The position numbers were made by a program, and so were the translations under genes. Below are positions 17,667 through 26,930 of a stretch of DNA of 64,000 nucleotides, piece by piece. The notes under the pieces are model-generated. The model saw only the letters and a program-made list of their open reading frames with translations. It was not told the DNA's origin and ran no database searches. Source of the stretch: VYFG01 sp965248685 (GTDB lineage: Bacteria > Pseudomonadota > Gammaproteobacteria > Arenicellales > Poriferihabitantaceae); the NCBI GenBank assembly GCA_965248685.1, contig CBDFKC010000003.1:744001-808000 (forward strand). The letters are read 5' to 3'. Every line of letters begins with the position of its first letter. Position 1 is the first letter of the stretch.

Positions 17667-19262
17667 TTACGCTGACGGGGGCAGAAACGACGCCTCGGGA
17701 ACTTCGATCAATGTAGGGGCATTTCGGGTCTGGGCATCCTTCAGCGCCTGTTGCAACTGGTCATGATCTTCTACCTGGATCGCATGACAGCCGTAGCCCC
17801 TGGCGATGGTGAGAAAATCCGGGGTATGTATATCGCAGGCAATGGGATCCATGCCTACGTCCCTGAAGTTCTGGGCGATCTGTCCGTAACAGTGATTATT
17901 CCACAGCACGATTGCAACCGGGATTTGTGCTTCCACCGCGGTAGACAATTCATTGATGGTAAATTGAAAACCACCGTCGCCAATCAGCACGACAACTGGT
18001 CTTTCTGGTTGTCCAAGTTTTGCGCCAAAACCGGCCGGAAGGGCATATCCCAGGGTTCCAAATCCGGTTGCAGCGCTGGCAAATCGGCGTGGACCCAGGG
18101 CATCGTATTGCCAGGCTGCAAAATAGGTTGGCTGGGTCGAATCACCAATCAAGACCAGTTCAGGTAAGGCTTTTTGCAGGGAGTGATACAGCTCCTGGTA
18201 ATGGGGATTAATATCTAAAGTGAGGGCCTGGCGAACTTCGGTGGTGCGAATGGCGCCGCTGTCTCGGGTCCGTTTATCGAGTAACGGGAGCAATGCCCGA
18301 ACCGCCAGGGTAGCGTCGCCAAGAATGGGTACTAGGGGCTGTTCGTTGCGACTGAACTGAGCCGGATCGATATCGATTCGGATCAGATCTTTCGCCATAC
18401 TGGTGTTTTCGAGAAAAAAGAAATCGTAATCAGTTTCCGCGAGCTCGGTGCCAATAGCGAGTACCACATCGGCGTTCTTATAGAGCGCCTGGATCTCTTT
18501 CTGGGACGGGCTGCCGCCGACGTGTAGCGGATGATCCGGGGGCAGAATACCCTTGGCATTATGGGTCGTTGTCACTGGCGCATCGAGCAATTCAACCAGG
18601 GTCCGGATCATATCGGCAGCGTCTGCTGCCCCGCCGCCCAGAGCGATAACCGGGTTTTTTGCCTGGTTAAGCAGCTCCGCAGCCTGGCGGATCGCGTCAG
18701 GATGGGGTGCCGGTGGCAGCGGTAATGGCCAGGCCTCGGGGCTGATACGAGTGGCATCAGCAGTGATAACGTCCAGTGGAATGGTCAGATGTACCGGTCC
18801 GGGTCGTTCACTGCTAAAAATTGCAAAGGCCCGAGCCATGACCTGGGGCAACTCGTCGGCCCGGGCCAATGTATGGCTCCAGCGACTACACTCCGCCATG
18901 ACGTTTTGTAGATCAGGGACTTCGTGGAGTCGCCCCTGTCCCAGACCCTTGTGATAGGTCTTGTTATCCGCGGAGATTACCAGCATTGGAATCGAGTCGG
19001 CCAACGCCTGTCCCATGGCGGTGGCAATATTGAGTGCGCCCGGACCCGACACGGTGATGCAGGCTGCCGGTTTTCCGGTTACCCGGGCGTAGCCGTCCGC
19101 GAGAAAACCAGCACCCTGCTCATGCCGCGGGGTGATGTGTCGAATATTGGTCTGGGGTAATCCGCGATACAGTTCGATAGTATGGGTACCTGGAATCCCC
19201 GAGATAATCTCGATTCCATATGCCTCAAGAAGGTGCGCCAGGCGTTCTCCGGTGGTAATCAT
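17667..19262 (-). CDS. aruI: Thiamine-diphosphate-dependent 2-oxoacid decarboxylase, AruI-like
   Basis: A 531-residue ThDP enzyme of the acetolactate-synthase superfamily. The N-terminal domain has the conserved glutamate in PRHEQGAGFLADGYAR; the C-terminal ThDP motif is GDGGFQF...NN. From memory the opening (GIPGTHTIELYRGL) is closest to 5-guanidino-2-oxopentanoate decarboxylase AruI. AruI decarboxylates 2-ketoarginine to 4-guanidinobutyraldehyde in the arginine transaminase pathway. The upstream gene is an AruH-like aminotransferase overlapping by 4 bases, which supports this. The Rieske gene downstream is not part of the known Aru pathway, so the substrate may be a modified or related amino acid. 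Confidence 0.78.
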   Translation of the reverse strand: MITTGERLAHLLEAYGIEIISGIPGTHTIELYRGLPQTNIRHITPRHEQGAGFLADGYARVTGKPAACITVSGPGALNIATAMGQALADSIPMLVISADNKTYHKGLGQGRLHEVPDLQNVMAECSRWSHTLARADELPQVMARAFAIFSSERPGPVHLTIPLDVITADATRISPEAWPLPLPPAPHPDAIRQAAELLNQAKNPVIALGGGAADAADMIRTLVELLDAPVTTTHNAKGILPPDHPLHVGGSPSQKEIQALYKNADVVLAIGTELAETDYDFFFLENTSMAKDLIRIDIDPAQFSRNEQPLVPILGDATLAVRALLPLLDKRTRDSGAIRTTEVRQALTLDINPHYQELYHSLQKALPELVLIGDSTQPTYFAAWQYDALGPRRFASAATGFGTLGYALPAGFGAKLGQPERPVVVLIGDGGFQFTINELSTAVEAQIPVAIVLWNNHCYGQIAQNFRDVGMDPIACDIHTPDFLTIARGYGCHAIQVEDHDQLQQALKDAQTRNAPTLIEVPEASFLPPSA

Positions 19263-20455
19263 GCCAAGTTCTCCTGAATAAATTTTTCCAATCGGTCACA
19301 ACCGGCCATCAGCACATCCATGGGTTGTACCAGAGAAAACCGAACGTGACCACAGGTGCTCTGGCCAAATGCGGCACCTGGTAGCACCGACGTTTTTTGT
19401 GCGTCCAATAGTTTTTTAGCAAAGGTTTTATCATCGGCTTCAATTCTGCTGACATCAATCATAATGAACATCCCTGAGTCTGGTTTGTGATAACCAAGTT
19501 GTTCAATTTTATCCAGTCGCGCGCAGACTTTATCTCTTCGTAGTTGATAACGATCGCGCATATCCTTGACATAGTATTCGTCGTTATTGAGGGCAAAAGC
19601 GGCGGCGTCCTGGATAAATTGAGGACAACCAAAAACTGACATGGCTGAGAAATTTCCGAGGTGAGCGGTCAAATCCTCAGGTGCAACAGTCCATCCCATG
19701 CGCCATCCACTCATGGCGTGGGATTTTGACAGGCCATCGATTACCACTAGATTATCGATCCGGTCGGCGGCGGTCCGCAACGAGATATGAGGCTTGCGAT
19801 AGGTAAACATGGAATAGACTTCGTCGCAAACCAGCCAGATATCTCGTTGCTGGCAGTAGTCCGCCAATCTCGACAATAGCCCAGCACCGATAATTGCCCC
19901 AGTAGGATTTGCCGGGGTGTTAAGAAACACCACCCGGGTTGTGGGGGTAATCGCGTTAACAATATCCTCAAAGGTCGGAATAAATCCGTTTTCCGGGCGA
20001 GCTAACACGATCTGTATATTTGCTTCCAGGGCGTCCAGAATCGGTTGATAACCAACATACATCGGATCTACCACCACCGCATCCTGACCCGGATTGAGTA
20101 AACAGCTCATGACGCCGAAAATTGCGGCGGTTACCCCGGGGAAAATAGCAACCTCCTCAACCTGACAACGATGGGGCGAAACCCGGGTTTCGTAATCTGC
20201 CACCGCCCTTCGCAGGTTGAGCTCTCCCAACGCCGGTGAATAGTGGGTTCTGCCCACCCGCATATGGCTCACCGCATTATCGACAATGGGTTGCGGGGTG
20301 CGGAAATCCGGGTCGCCAATGGACAGCAAGATTACGTCCTCGCCCCGTCGCTTTAGTTCGAGCGCCTCATCATGCACCGCCCAGGCGTCACTACCCCGAG
20401 CGCCCAATCGGTTGGTTAGTTGGCTGAATCGGTTATTCGGTTGGGACTGGGTCAT
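19259..20455 (-). CDS. Class I/II aminotransferase, AruH-like (arginine:pyruvate transaminase-like)
   Basis: A 398-residue fold-type I PLP aminotransferase. The PLP lysine is Lys244 in GLSKSHAMSGWRMGW; Asn183 and Asp211/Tyr214 are the usual cofactor contacts. The opening (LLSIGDPDF...THYSPALG) resembles AruH of Pseudomonas, which transaminates L-arginine with pyruvate to 2-ketoarginine. Its stop overlaps the start of the AruI-like decarboxylase by 4 bases, so the pair works together. It is the first gene of a five-gene reverse-strand run, and 173 bases separate it from the metallo-beta-lactamase-fold gene. Generic aspartate-family aminotransferase activity is the alternative. Confidence 0.82.
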   Translation of the reverse strand: MTQSQPNNRFSQLTNRLGARGSDAWAVHDEALELKRRGEDVILLSIGDPDFRTPQPIVDNAVSHMRVGRTHYSPALGELNLRRAVADYETRVSPHRCQVEEVAIFPGVTAAIFGVMSCLLNPGQDAVVVDPMYVGYQPILDALEANIQIVLARPENGFIPTFEDIVNAITPTTRVVFLNTPANPTGAIIGAGLLSRLADYCQQRDIWLVCDEVYSMFTYRKPHISLRTAADRIDNLVVIDGLSKSHAMSGWRMGWTVAPEDLTAHLGNFSAMSVFGCPQFIQDAAAFALNNDEYYVKDMRDRYQLRRDKVCARLDKIEQLGYHKPDSGMFIMIDVSRIEADDKTFAKKLLDAQKTSVLPGAAFGQSTCGHVRFSLVQPMDVLMAGCDRLEKFIQENLA

Positions 20456-20628
20456 TTAATAAGGATTAAGATAGGCGCGATTTAGGTGGTGTTTTGTGGT
20501 TGTTCCGGGAACCTTAACGCCAGGCAATTTAAACGGGTGGTCTGTCCGTGAGTGTAACAAATTGCGCTGATGGGTAGCGATACCCCGACTCCTTGGGGGT
20601 GCAAAAAATCGAATAGGGTGTTTACCTC

Positions 20629-21555
20629 TTATCGAAACTCGATTTCCCCAAACGCCTTTAACTTACAGCTGCCGTCAATTTGTTCCGGTGAGATTGTAGA
20701 TTGCCCTGGCTTCCAATCGACCCGGATATGTCCATTGATTCCATTCACCCAGGTAGGCACTTTATTCTCAGCAGTCCAGTCTCTGGCCTGTGCGCCCCGT
20801 TCACTGCACCACAAAGCTTTCGTTCCCGGAACCAAAACGAACCTGGGGTTTACCGTATCAAAAAACGAGTTTGGCGCAATTCCTGTAATACCGTGGTGAG
20901 GCATTTTTAAAAAGGTTGATTGCATCGCTGGATTTCCACTTAGTTTGGAGCCCAAATGGAAATTGAGGTCACCGGTAAATAGCACGCTGGATCCAGCAAC
21001 TGTAAACCTCATGATCAAGGATAGATCATTGACGTCAAGCTTTACGTTAGGCAGGTTGCCACGCTGGGCATGCAAAATTTCTAATCCGGCGTCATTGGGC
21101 AAAGAAAATTTTAGACCGGCCTCCACATCAATCAACTTACTGCCGTGATCTTTTGCAAAGTCGAGAAATTTCTGGAAGTGAACTTTGTCGTAGCAACAGT
21201 CCTCAATTTCTTCCTCGGGCATATGGTAGTAAAGGTTTTTGATTTCGATACCGGCGTCCAGTATGACTGCTAAACCTTCGTAGTGGTCACGGTGGGGGTG
21301 GGAAACAAAGAAGTGATCTATTCTTTTTAATTCCAGTTGTTCCAGGTAGGGCAGCACCGCAATTTTTGCCTCCTCGGCGTATCCGGCGTCTATCATAATG
21401 TTGGTGTCGCCCACCGTAAGCAAATTTGCATCGCCCTGGAGCTCTGCATAGTTGACATTGATCATATGCCACGAAGCTATTGGACGAGAAACCTGGAGCA
21501 AGTAATAACCTGCAGCAACCGCTAGGGCGATTGCTGCGAAAATTAATCTACGCAT
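20629..21555 (-). CDS. Membrane-anchored metallo-beta-lactamase-fold hydrolase (ComEC/Rec2-type MBL domain)
   Basis: A 308-residue protein with one N-terminal hydrophobic segment (about 4-20) and a metallo-beta-lactamase fold. The metal motif SHPHRDH is at 85-91; FTGDLN supplies the bridging aspartate; a later histidine is in MPHHGI. This arrangement is that of the MBL domain of ComEC/Rec2-like proteins and their stand-alone relatives, without the ComEC membrane channel. Substrates could be nucleic acid or another phosphoester. The start overlaps the 3' end of tctA by 8 bases, so it is translated with the transporter. Confidence 0.83.
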   Translation of the reverse strand: MRRLIFAAIALAVAAGYYLLQVSRPIASWHMINVNYAELQGDANLLTVGDTNIMIDAGYAEEAKIAVLPYLEQLELKRIDHFFVSHPHRDHYEGLAVILDAGIEIKNLYYHMPEEEIEDCCYDKVHFQKFLDFAKDHGSKLIDVEAGLKFSLPNDAGLEILHAQRGNLPNVKLDVNDLSLIMRFTVAGSSVLFTGDLNFHLGSKLSGNPAMQSTFLKMPHHGITGIAPNSFFDTVNPRFVLVPGTKALWCSERGAQARDWTAENKVPTWVNGINGHIRVDWKPGQSTISPEQIDGSCKLKAFGEIEFR

Positions 21556-23035
21556 GTCTGCGGCGAAGTCCGGGCAGTATTAATAAACATGCTCCAATCA
21601 GCAACAGCGCAAGGGTCCCCGGGCGCTGCCACATAAATGCAATCCCGTCGGTAATGTTAACTGCACGGGCAAAATTGTCTTCCATCATTCCGCCCAGGAT
21701 AAATCCGATTAACAGCGGCGCAAGAGGATAGTCAGCAAAGCGCAGAATCGTAGCGATCACCCCTAGCCCTACCAGGATTAAAAGTTCGGTGGCATTATTC
21801 TGGCCGATATAGGCCCCCATCAAGGTAAAGAAAAGGATAAATGGGATCAGGTAATTTCGCGGCACCGACAACACCTTGGCAATGTAAGGTATCAGCGGCA
21901 AGTTCAAAATCAGCAGCACCAGATTGCCGATGTACATGGAAATGATCACCGACCAGAATATTTCCGGACGATCCAGCATAAGCCTGGGGCCCGGGGCCAC
22001 GTTCAATGCGATCAGCGCACCGAGTAAAATCGCGGTTGTACCAGAACCCGGAATACCCAGGGTTAGTAATGGTACAAAGGACCCGGTACAGGCGGCGTTA
22101 TTAGCGGTTTCCGGTGCCGCTAGGCCTTTTATTGAGCCCTTGCCAAACTTCTTTTGTTCCTCGGGGCTGGCAATATTGCGTTCCACCGCATAGCCGAGAA
22201 AAGAAGCGATGGTGGCGCCAGCGCCGGGCATGACGCCGATTAAAAATCCCTGAATCGATTGCCGCGCCACCACCGGCGTAATCTGTCTTACTTCCTCGCG
22301 ACTGATTGCGAGGTCGCGAATCTTGTTGTCAGACTGCCCCGGGATTTGACTGTGCCTGGGGTCGAGCACCATATGGAAAGCTTCTGGCAGGGCAAACATC
22401 GCCATTGCCAGGGTAATAAAGCTGATTCCCGACTGTAGGTCCTGGACCCCCATGGTAAATCGAGGGGCCATAAACAGAGCGGATTCCCCCACCGTAGAGA
22501 GCATCAACCCAGCAATGGTCATCAGCAGGGCTTTGGCCACTTTGCCCTTTCCCGCAAACGCGGCGATGGCAGAGAGACCCACAACCATCAACGCGAAGTA
22601 CTCGGCAGAATGAAATAACAAGGCCACGCTGGCCAAGGCAGGGGCAAAGCCGAGTAGTAATATTGCGCCAATAGTGCCACCGCAAAAAGAACAAATCGCT
22701 GCGATCGCCAGGGCCTTTCCAGCCTGACCGGCGCGAGCCATTGGATAGCCATCAAAAGACGTTGCCACGGTCCCGGCTACTCCGGGGGCATTAATTAAAA
22801 TAGACGACGTAGAACCACCAAAAATTGCCCCATAGTAAACCCCGGCTAGTAGAATCAAGGCGGCGGATGGATCCCCCAGATTGATTGCCACAGGTATCAT
22901 AATAGCGATGATTGACATCGGTCCGAGACCCGGCAGCATTCCAATAAAAGTGCCGATTAAACAACCCGCAACCACGATAGCCAGATTCTTTAACGAAACA
23001 GCGGTACCAAGCCCAAGCAGAATTCCGTCCAGCAT
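21548..23035 (-). CDS. tctA: Tripartite tricarboxylate transporter, large permease TctA
   Basis: A 495-residue permease with about eleven to twelve membrane segments and TctA signatures: GMLPGLGPMS near the N-terminus, INAPGVAGTVATSFDGYPMA, and the later PGAGATIASFLGYAVE. It is the large membrane subunit of a TTT-type secondary transporter that takes up carboxylates bound by TctC. It lies 5 bases after tctB. The substrate is not readable from the permease. Confidence 0.94.
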   Translation of the reverse strand: MLDGILLGLGTAVSLKNLAIVVAGCLIGTFIGMLPGLGPMSIIAIMIPVAINLGDPSAALILLAGVYYGAIFGGSTSSILINAPGVAGTVATSFDGYPMARAGQAGKALAIAAICSFCGGTIGAILLLGFAPALASVALLFHSAEYFALMVVGLSAIAAFAGKGKVAKALLMTIAGLMLSTVGESALFMAPRFTMGVQDLQSGISFITLAMAMFALPEAFHMVLDPRHSQIPGQSDNKIRDLAISREEVRQITPVVARQSIQGFLIGVMPGAGATIASFLGYAVERNIASPEEQKKFGKGSIKGLAAPETANNAACTGSFVPLLTLGIPGSGTTAILLGALIALNVAPGPRLMLDRPEIFWSVIISMYIGNLVLLILNLPLIPYIAKVLSVPRNYLIPFILFFTLMGAYIGQNNATELLILVGLGVIATILRFADYPLAPLLIGFILGGMMEDNFARAVNITDGIAFMWQRPGTLALLLIGACLLILPGLRRRHA

Positions 23036-23040
23036 GATAA

Positions 23041-23520
23041 TCAGTTGCCGCTAATGAATTGGGGCCAAGGTCGCAAATAAATCCCCAGGGTTTGCTGCAC
23101 CAAATACCAAATTGAAAACGCCGCAATCAATGCAATCGGAATCAGGCAATGAAACTTGCGTTCACCCAACAGCGTACTGGTAATGGCAATAAACAGTGTG
23201 GTTGCCGGGATAAAACCGATTGGTCGCAATAACAACGCATAACCAATCATCGCGCATATGAGGCCAACGGCCTGGCCAATCTTAAGCTGCTTTACATCCT
23301 GCATAGACAACAGTGTTGCTTCACCGTTTACACGGGATTTGGCGGTGAGCAGAATATATAAAGCCACAATAATACCGAATGCACTTAATGCCATCGGCAG
23401 GGTATTCGGCAGAAAAGACATATTGCGCTCGAAAGGCAGCAGCGGATAGTTAACCGCCGCCAATCCATAGACCATACATACTAATAAAAATAGCAATGCA
23501 ATCCAGCGGTCCAGATTCAT
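23041..23520 (-). CDS. tctB: Tripartite tricarboxylate transporter, small subunit TctB
   Basis: A 159-residue protein with four hydrophobic segments, the size and layout of the TctB small membrane subunit. Recognition rests on the position between tctC and tctA as well as the pattern of GIIVALYILL and the LRPIGFIPATTLF motif. It partners TctA in the inner membrane. A 110-base spacer separates it from tctC. Confidence 0.9.
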   Translation of the reverse strand: MNLDRWIALLFLLVCMVYGLAAVNYPLLPFERNMSFLPNTLPMALSAFGIIVALYILLTAKSRVNGEATLLSMQDVKQLKIGQAVGLICAMIGYALLLRPIGFIPATTLFIAITSTLLGERKFHCLIPIALIAAFSIWYLVQQTLGIYLRPWPQFISGN

Positions 23521-23630
23521 CTTATTTATTTTGCCACGGCGAATGAATACGCGAGCACATGGATTACAAGTTGGCTACGCTATAGTAGGGAGCGAGTAGT
23601 AATCCCGCCCCTTGCGTAAAAAATCAGCGA

Positions 23631-24620
23631 CTATAGAAACCCGAGCTTCTTCATTAAGGTGGAAATCGCCAGTTCCTGATTTTCGAGGAAGGCGGTGAAG
23701 TCGTCACTCGGGCTGTAGATGTTTACCCAGCCGTTACGGGCGCGTACTTCTTCCCATTCCGGTGTATCATACATTTTCCCAAGGGCGGCAATATATTGGC
23801 TGCGCATTTCCGTTGGGAGACCGGGTGCGGCAAAAAATCCGCGCCAGTTAACAAATTCGGTATCAATGCCTTGTTCTTTCAAGGTGGGCGCGTCGGGATA
23901 GGCTGGGACCCGTTCGCTGGAGGTAACCCCGATTATCCTGATTTCACCGGCTTTGGCTAATTCAACTGCTTCAGAAAAACCGGTAGACAGTGTAGATACT
24001 TCTCCTGAGAGAAGTCCGGCCATTGCCTTGCCGCCCGCGTCATAGGGAATGTATTTGACCGCGGTTGGATCTTTCCCTGCTGCTTCCATAGCCATCGCCG
24101 CGACCAAATGGTCCATACTGCCAGGAACCGAGCCACCACCGACAAAAACCTCACTCGGGTCTTTATCAAAGGCTGCCACCAGGTCATTAAACGACTTGAT
24201 CGGGCTGTCTTTGGCAACGACAAAAGCCGCGTAATCTCCAATGGTTCCAGCGATCATGGTTAGATCTCTAAAACTATGAGGAAATCTTCCAGTGAGTGAA
24301 CGAATCACAATTGGCGTCGAGTTCACCATCAATGTACCGTGATTGGATGCGGCATTTTCGATCATATATCCAATTGCCTTGCCACCACCGCCGCCTGACA
24401 TATTTTCATAAGTCGCATTTCCAACGATACCTGCCTTGGTCAGCGCTTCTCCGGTCCCCCGGGCGGTTCCATCCCAACCACCCCCTGCGCCACCTGGAAT
24501 CAGAAAGTGGATCGAATCGATATCCGCTGCCTGGGCGCTACCAATACTGGTTAAACTAAATGCTATCGCAACGCTCAGAACAACCAGGCTGCGATTGAAG
24601 AGTGATTTGCTTGTCATCAT
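23631..24620 (-). CDS. tctC: Tripartite tricarboxylate transporter substrate-binding protein TctC
   Basis: A 329-residue periplasmic binding protein with a Sec signal peptide (hydrophobic core VVLSVAIAFSLTSI, cleavage after AQA near residue 31). The opening of the mature part, IHFLIPGGAGGGWDGTARG, forms the carboxylate-binding pocket of the TctC/Bug family. It captures the substrate and delivers it to TctAB. The gene heads the tctCBA operon; two in-frame ATG codons stand next to each other at the start, with AGGGGA upstream. Ligands range over tri- and dicarboxylates, terephthalate and amino acids. Confidence 0.93.
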   Translation of the reverse strand: MMTSKSLFNRSLVVLSVAIAFSLTSIGSAQAADIDSIHFLIPGGAGGGWDGTARGTGEALTKAGIVGNATYENMSGGGGGKAIGYMIENAASNHGTLMVNSTPIVIRSLTGRFPHSFRDLTMIAGTIGDYAAFVVAKDSPIKSFNDLVAAFDKDPSEVFVGGGSVPGSMDHLVAAMAMEAAGKDPTAVKYIPYDAGGKAMAGLLSGEVSTLSTGFSEAVELAKAGEIRIIGVTSSERVPAYPDAPTLKEQGIDTEFVNWRGFFAAPGLPTEMRSQYIAALGKMYDTPEWEEVRARNGWVNIYSPSDDFTAFLENQELAISTLMKKLGFL

Positions 24621-24787
24621 ATTTTCCCCTGTTACTTGTTAATATTAGTTATGGATTCTAACCTGATCGCTGTAGCGGGCACACGTTGCTGCCGAATCTA
24701 TCGGGCCTCGGGGTAATCGGTAAAAATCTGGATTGGGATCCACTGGAATCATTTTCTCGATAATTGACTGGTCAGGATTGAAGCCCG

Positions 24788-25315
24788 ATGTTTCAAACAG
24801 AGCAGTTAATCAATCGATTCACTATATTTGAAGTTATGCAACCAATAGAAATCTTAAGCCTTCCCACGGTTTCAATTTACCTTCCCGGGATTCCTCTTAA
24901 TTCCCGGGAAGATGGTGGGCACTTGTCGGTGGAGCCCCATAGAGTGTTTGCAGATCGTTCCGAGGCAACCTCCCAGGAGGCCGTTGAATTGATGACCGCG
25001 ACAATGCTAGCCGGGGCCGCCCTGCGCAATGTCATCGGTGTGGAGAAAGTGAACTATCAGGATATGGGTAACTGGAGCATCAATAAACCCGGGGCGAAAC
25101 TGCATATCCATGTGTTTGGCAGGCACCAAAAACAAAAGTATCAGGTGCCCGGTGAATCGATATCATTCCTGCCCCAGGGACATCCAATTTATACCGAGTG
25201 CTATCATCGTTTTAATCAAAACGAAATTGATCAGATTACCTGCTATATCCATTCGCTTAAGGATAACGAGCCGTATTCGACACTGCTCGAAATGGCAAAT
25301 AATGGCGGAAATTGA
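24788..25315 (+). CDS. HIT-like superfamily protein
   Basis: A 175-residue soluble protein. The segment GGHLSVEPHRVFADRS, a helix around ELMTATMLAGAAL, and KLHIHVFGR match the histidine-triad (HIT) fold. In the triad the first histidine appears as lysine, while the middle (catalytic) and third histidines remain. HIT proteins hydrolyse or transfer nucleoside monophosphates, and this one's activity is unknown. It is divergent from tctC with a 167-base intergenic space. A second possible start lies 16 codons in. Confidence 0.65.
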   Translation: MFQTEQLINRFTIFEVMQPIEILSLPTVSIYLPGIPLNSREDGGHLSVEPHRVFADRSEATSQEAVELMTATMLAGAALRNVIGVEKVNYQDMGNWSINKPGAKLHIHVFGRHQKQKYQVPGESISFLPQGHPIYTECYHRFNQNEIDQITCYIHSLKDNEPYSTLLEMANNGGN

Positions 25316-25342
25316 ATAAAGTATCGAAACATTGGAGTAATT

Positions 25343-25400
25343 GTCGAAAATCGGGCCGGGTATTCGTCAATGAAGCAAGCCCGGGTGCTTAGAAGTCGAC
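25343..25400. other. Nested inverted repeat between the HIT-like and GST genes
   Basis: GTCGA (25343-25347) pairs with TCGAC (25396-25400), and CGGGC (25352-25356) with GCCCG (25379-25383). An alternative small hairpin, AAGCA/TGCTT, surrounds a CCCGGG core. It could be the terminator of the HIT-like gene or a structured leader of the GST gene. There is no T-run. Confidence 0.3.
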
Positions 25401-25488
25401 GAGCTCAGAATTATCTAAAGTCTGGATAATTGGTATGCTGTAGCACAGCGCAGGAATGTTTTCGACAAAACTTAACGAGAGGAATAAC

Positions 25489-26121
25489 ATGTATCATATA
25501 CACGGTTTGAGTATTTCATCAAATACTACCAAGACGATATATGTGGCTGAAGAGCTGGGTGTGGACTATCAATACGTCAGCATGGATATGTCTAAAGGCG
25601 AACATAAGACCCCAGAGCATATGGCGCGACACCCATTAGGTAAGCTGCCGACCCTAACCCATAACGGTGAATCAATATTTGAATCCGGTGCAATATGCCG
25701 CTATATGGCCAGCGCCGAGAATTCTTCGATGTACCCCGCTACGGGGAACATCGAAAGAGCCAGGGTAGATCAATGGATGGACTTTTTTACTTGTCATCTG
25801 GGTCGTTGGTTGAATAGTTTTGCCTTTGAAAAAGTAGCTAAAGTTAAATTTGGTTTCGGCGAGCCGAATCCGGCAGCTATCGAAGAAGCGGAGGAATTTA
25901 TACAACAACAAATGCCCGCAGTTGAGGCCCATCTGGGGCATGGGGAGTTTTTTCTGGGTGATCATTTGTCTATTGCCGATCCATTCGCCTTTGCCTATAT
26001 GGAAATGGCTGAGATGGGGGAGGTTGCGCTGTCTGATTATGCTAACGTTAGTCGTTGGTATGAGGATTACAAAGCGCGGGAGTCTGTAGGGCGAGCAAAG
26101 AAAACCCTTGGCTTTGCCTGA
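25489..26121 (+). CDS. Glutathione S-transferase family protein
   Basis: A 210-residue protein with an N-terminal thioredoxin-like domain and an all-helical C-terminal domain. GLSISSNTTKTIYVAEELG lines the glutathione site, HPLGKLPTLTHNGESIFESGAICRYM carries the cis-proline and the glutamate-serine pair that binds glutathione, and GDHLSIADPFAFAYM is the C-terminal N-capping motif. The ATG at 25489 was chosen because GAGAGGAA lies just before it; an in-frame ATG 11 codons upstream lacks such a site. The substrate is unknown. Confidence 0.92.
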   Translation: MYHIHGLSISSNTTKTIYVAEELGVDYQYVSMDMSKGEHKTPEHMARHPLGKLPTLTHNGESIFESGAICRYMASAENSSMYPATGNIERARVDQWMDFFTCHLGRWLNSFAFEKVAKVKFGFGEPNPAAIEEAEEFIQQQMPAVEAHLGHGEFFLGDHLSIADPFAFAYMEMAEMGEVALSDYANVSRWYEDYKARESVGRAKKTLGFA

Positions 26122-26165
26122 AGTTAGTCCGTATCCGCGATACCTGATACAAAGCTCGGATATCG

Positions 26166-26310
26166 CTACTCGGCATCCCATTCAAAGTAAACAACCAGAT
26201 TTCCCCATGAGTCGAGTATTCCGAACTCTCCCGATCCCCAGAGTGTCACAATAGAATTCGATGCTCTGGTCCATATCAGTGACAGGGAGTGTTGGAAAGT
26301 ATTTTTTTCC
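26166..26310 (-). pseudogene. Remnant of a VOC (glyoxalase/bleomycin-resistance) gene
   Basis: In one reverse-strand frame, around 26304-26230, I read FPTLPVTDMDQSIEFYCDTLG, the usual first strand and helix of VOC proteins. In the next frame, toward the stop at 26166-26168, I read EFGILDSWGNLVVYFEW, the usual last strand of the same fold. The middle of the gene (about 70 residues) is missing and the frames do not match. This is best explained as a decayed gene with an internal deletion and a frameshift. Confidence 0.5.
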
Positions 26311-26361
26311 ATTTGTTATGGTTAGAAATAACTCGACTAGGTTTACTTTTGTTATTTGAAT

Positions 26362-26778
26362 TTAAATTCCTGAGGTAGTCGCTACTTCGTCATACACCAT
26401 TAAAACTACAATACGATATATGGAAACAGCATAAAATTCGTAAGGAGCAATAGAAAACTCATCAACTTTGTAGGAGCTTCTTGATGACTTTGGCCAAGTT
26501 TTGGCAATTGTCGTTTTCGACAGGAACTCCTTAACTGTATCTTCAAGAGCAACATGATTATCGAGATTTTGGTCATTTTGGCCGACCCATTTAGGCCGTG
26601 AGCGCTCCCCGGTTGGACGATAAAAACAAGGCGAACTCTTTGTGAATGCTGCGACCCGCATTCCCTTCGCAACCCAAGGGTAAGGTTCCGAAACATTGAA
26701 AGCCTCCCATTTTTGAAATGTGCTACATCCCGCGCTGGCTACAACAAAAAAAATGTAGCTATGATTTTTATTGTACAC
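26362..26778 (-). CDS. Possible small lipoprotein of unknown function
   Basis: A 138-residue open frame starting with GTG. A short hydrophobic stretch (YIFFVVASAGC) ends in a lipobox-like ASAGC, so lipidation at Cys18 and export are possible. The rest is soluble, with no recognised domain. The neighbourhood is A+T-rich and contains broken genes, so this may be spurious or decayed. A second open frame of 96 codons lies in the same strand region and is less plausible. Confidence 0.35.
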   Translation of the reverse strand: MYNKNHSYIFFVVASAGCSTFQKWEAFNVSEPYPWVAKGMRVAAFTKSSPCFYRPTGERSRPKWVGQNDQNLDNHVALEDTVKEFLSKTTIAKTWPKSSRSSYKVDEFSIAPYEFYAVSIYRIVVLMVYDEVATTSGI

Positions 26779-26930
26779 CTCATCTAGTAACCTAAAGATA
26801 AAGTGTTGCAGCGATCATTTGAACCCACCGTGGTACAGGGACAGTCTATTATATCCACAGAGCTCTATTTGGCCGTGTCGCCCTACGGAACCTACTCTAC
26901 TGCTTCCGTTGTCTATGCTATAACCTTTTT

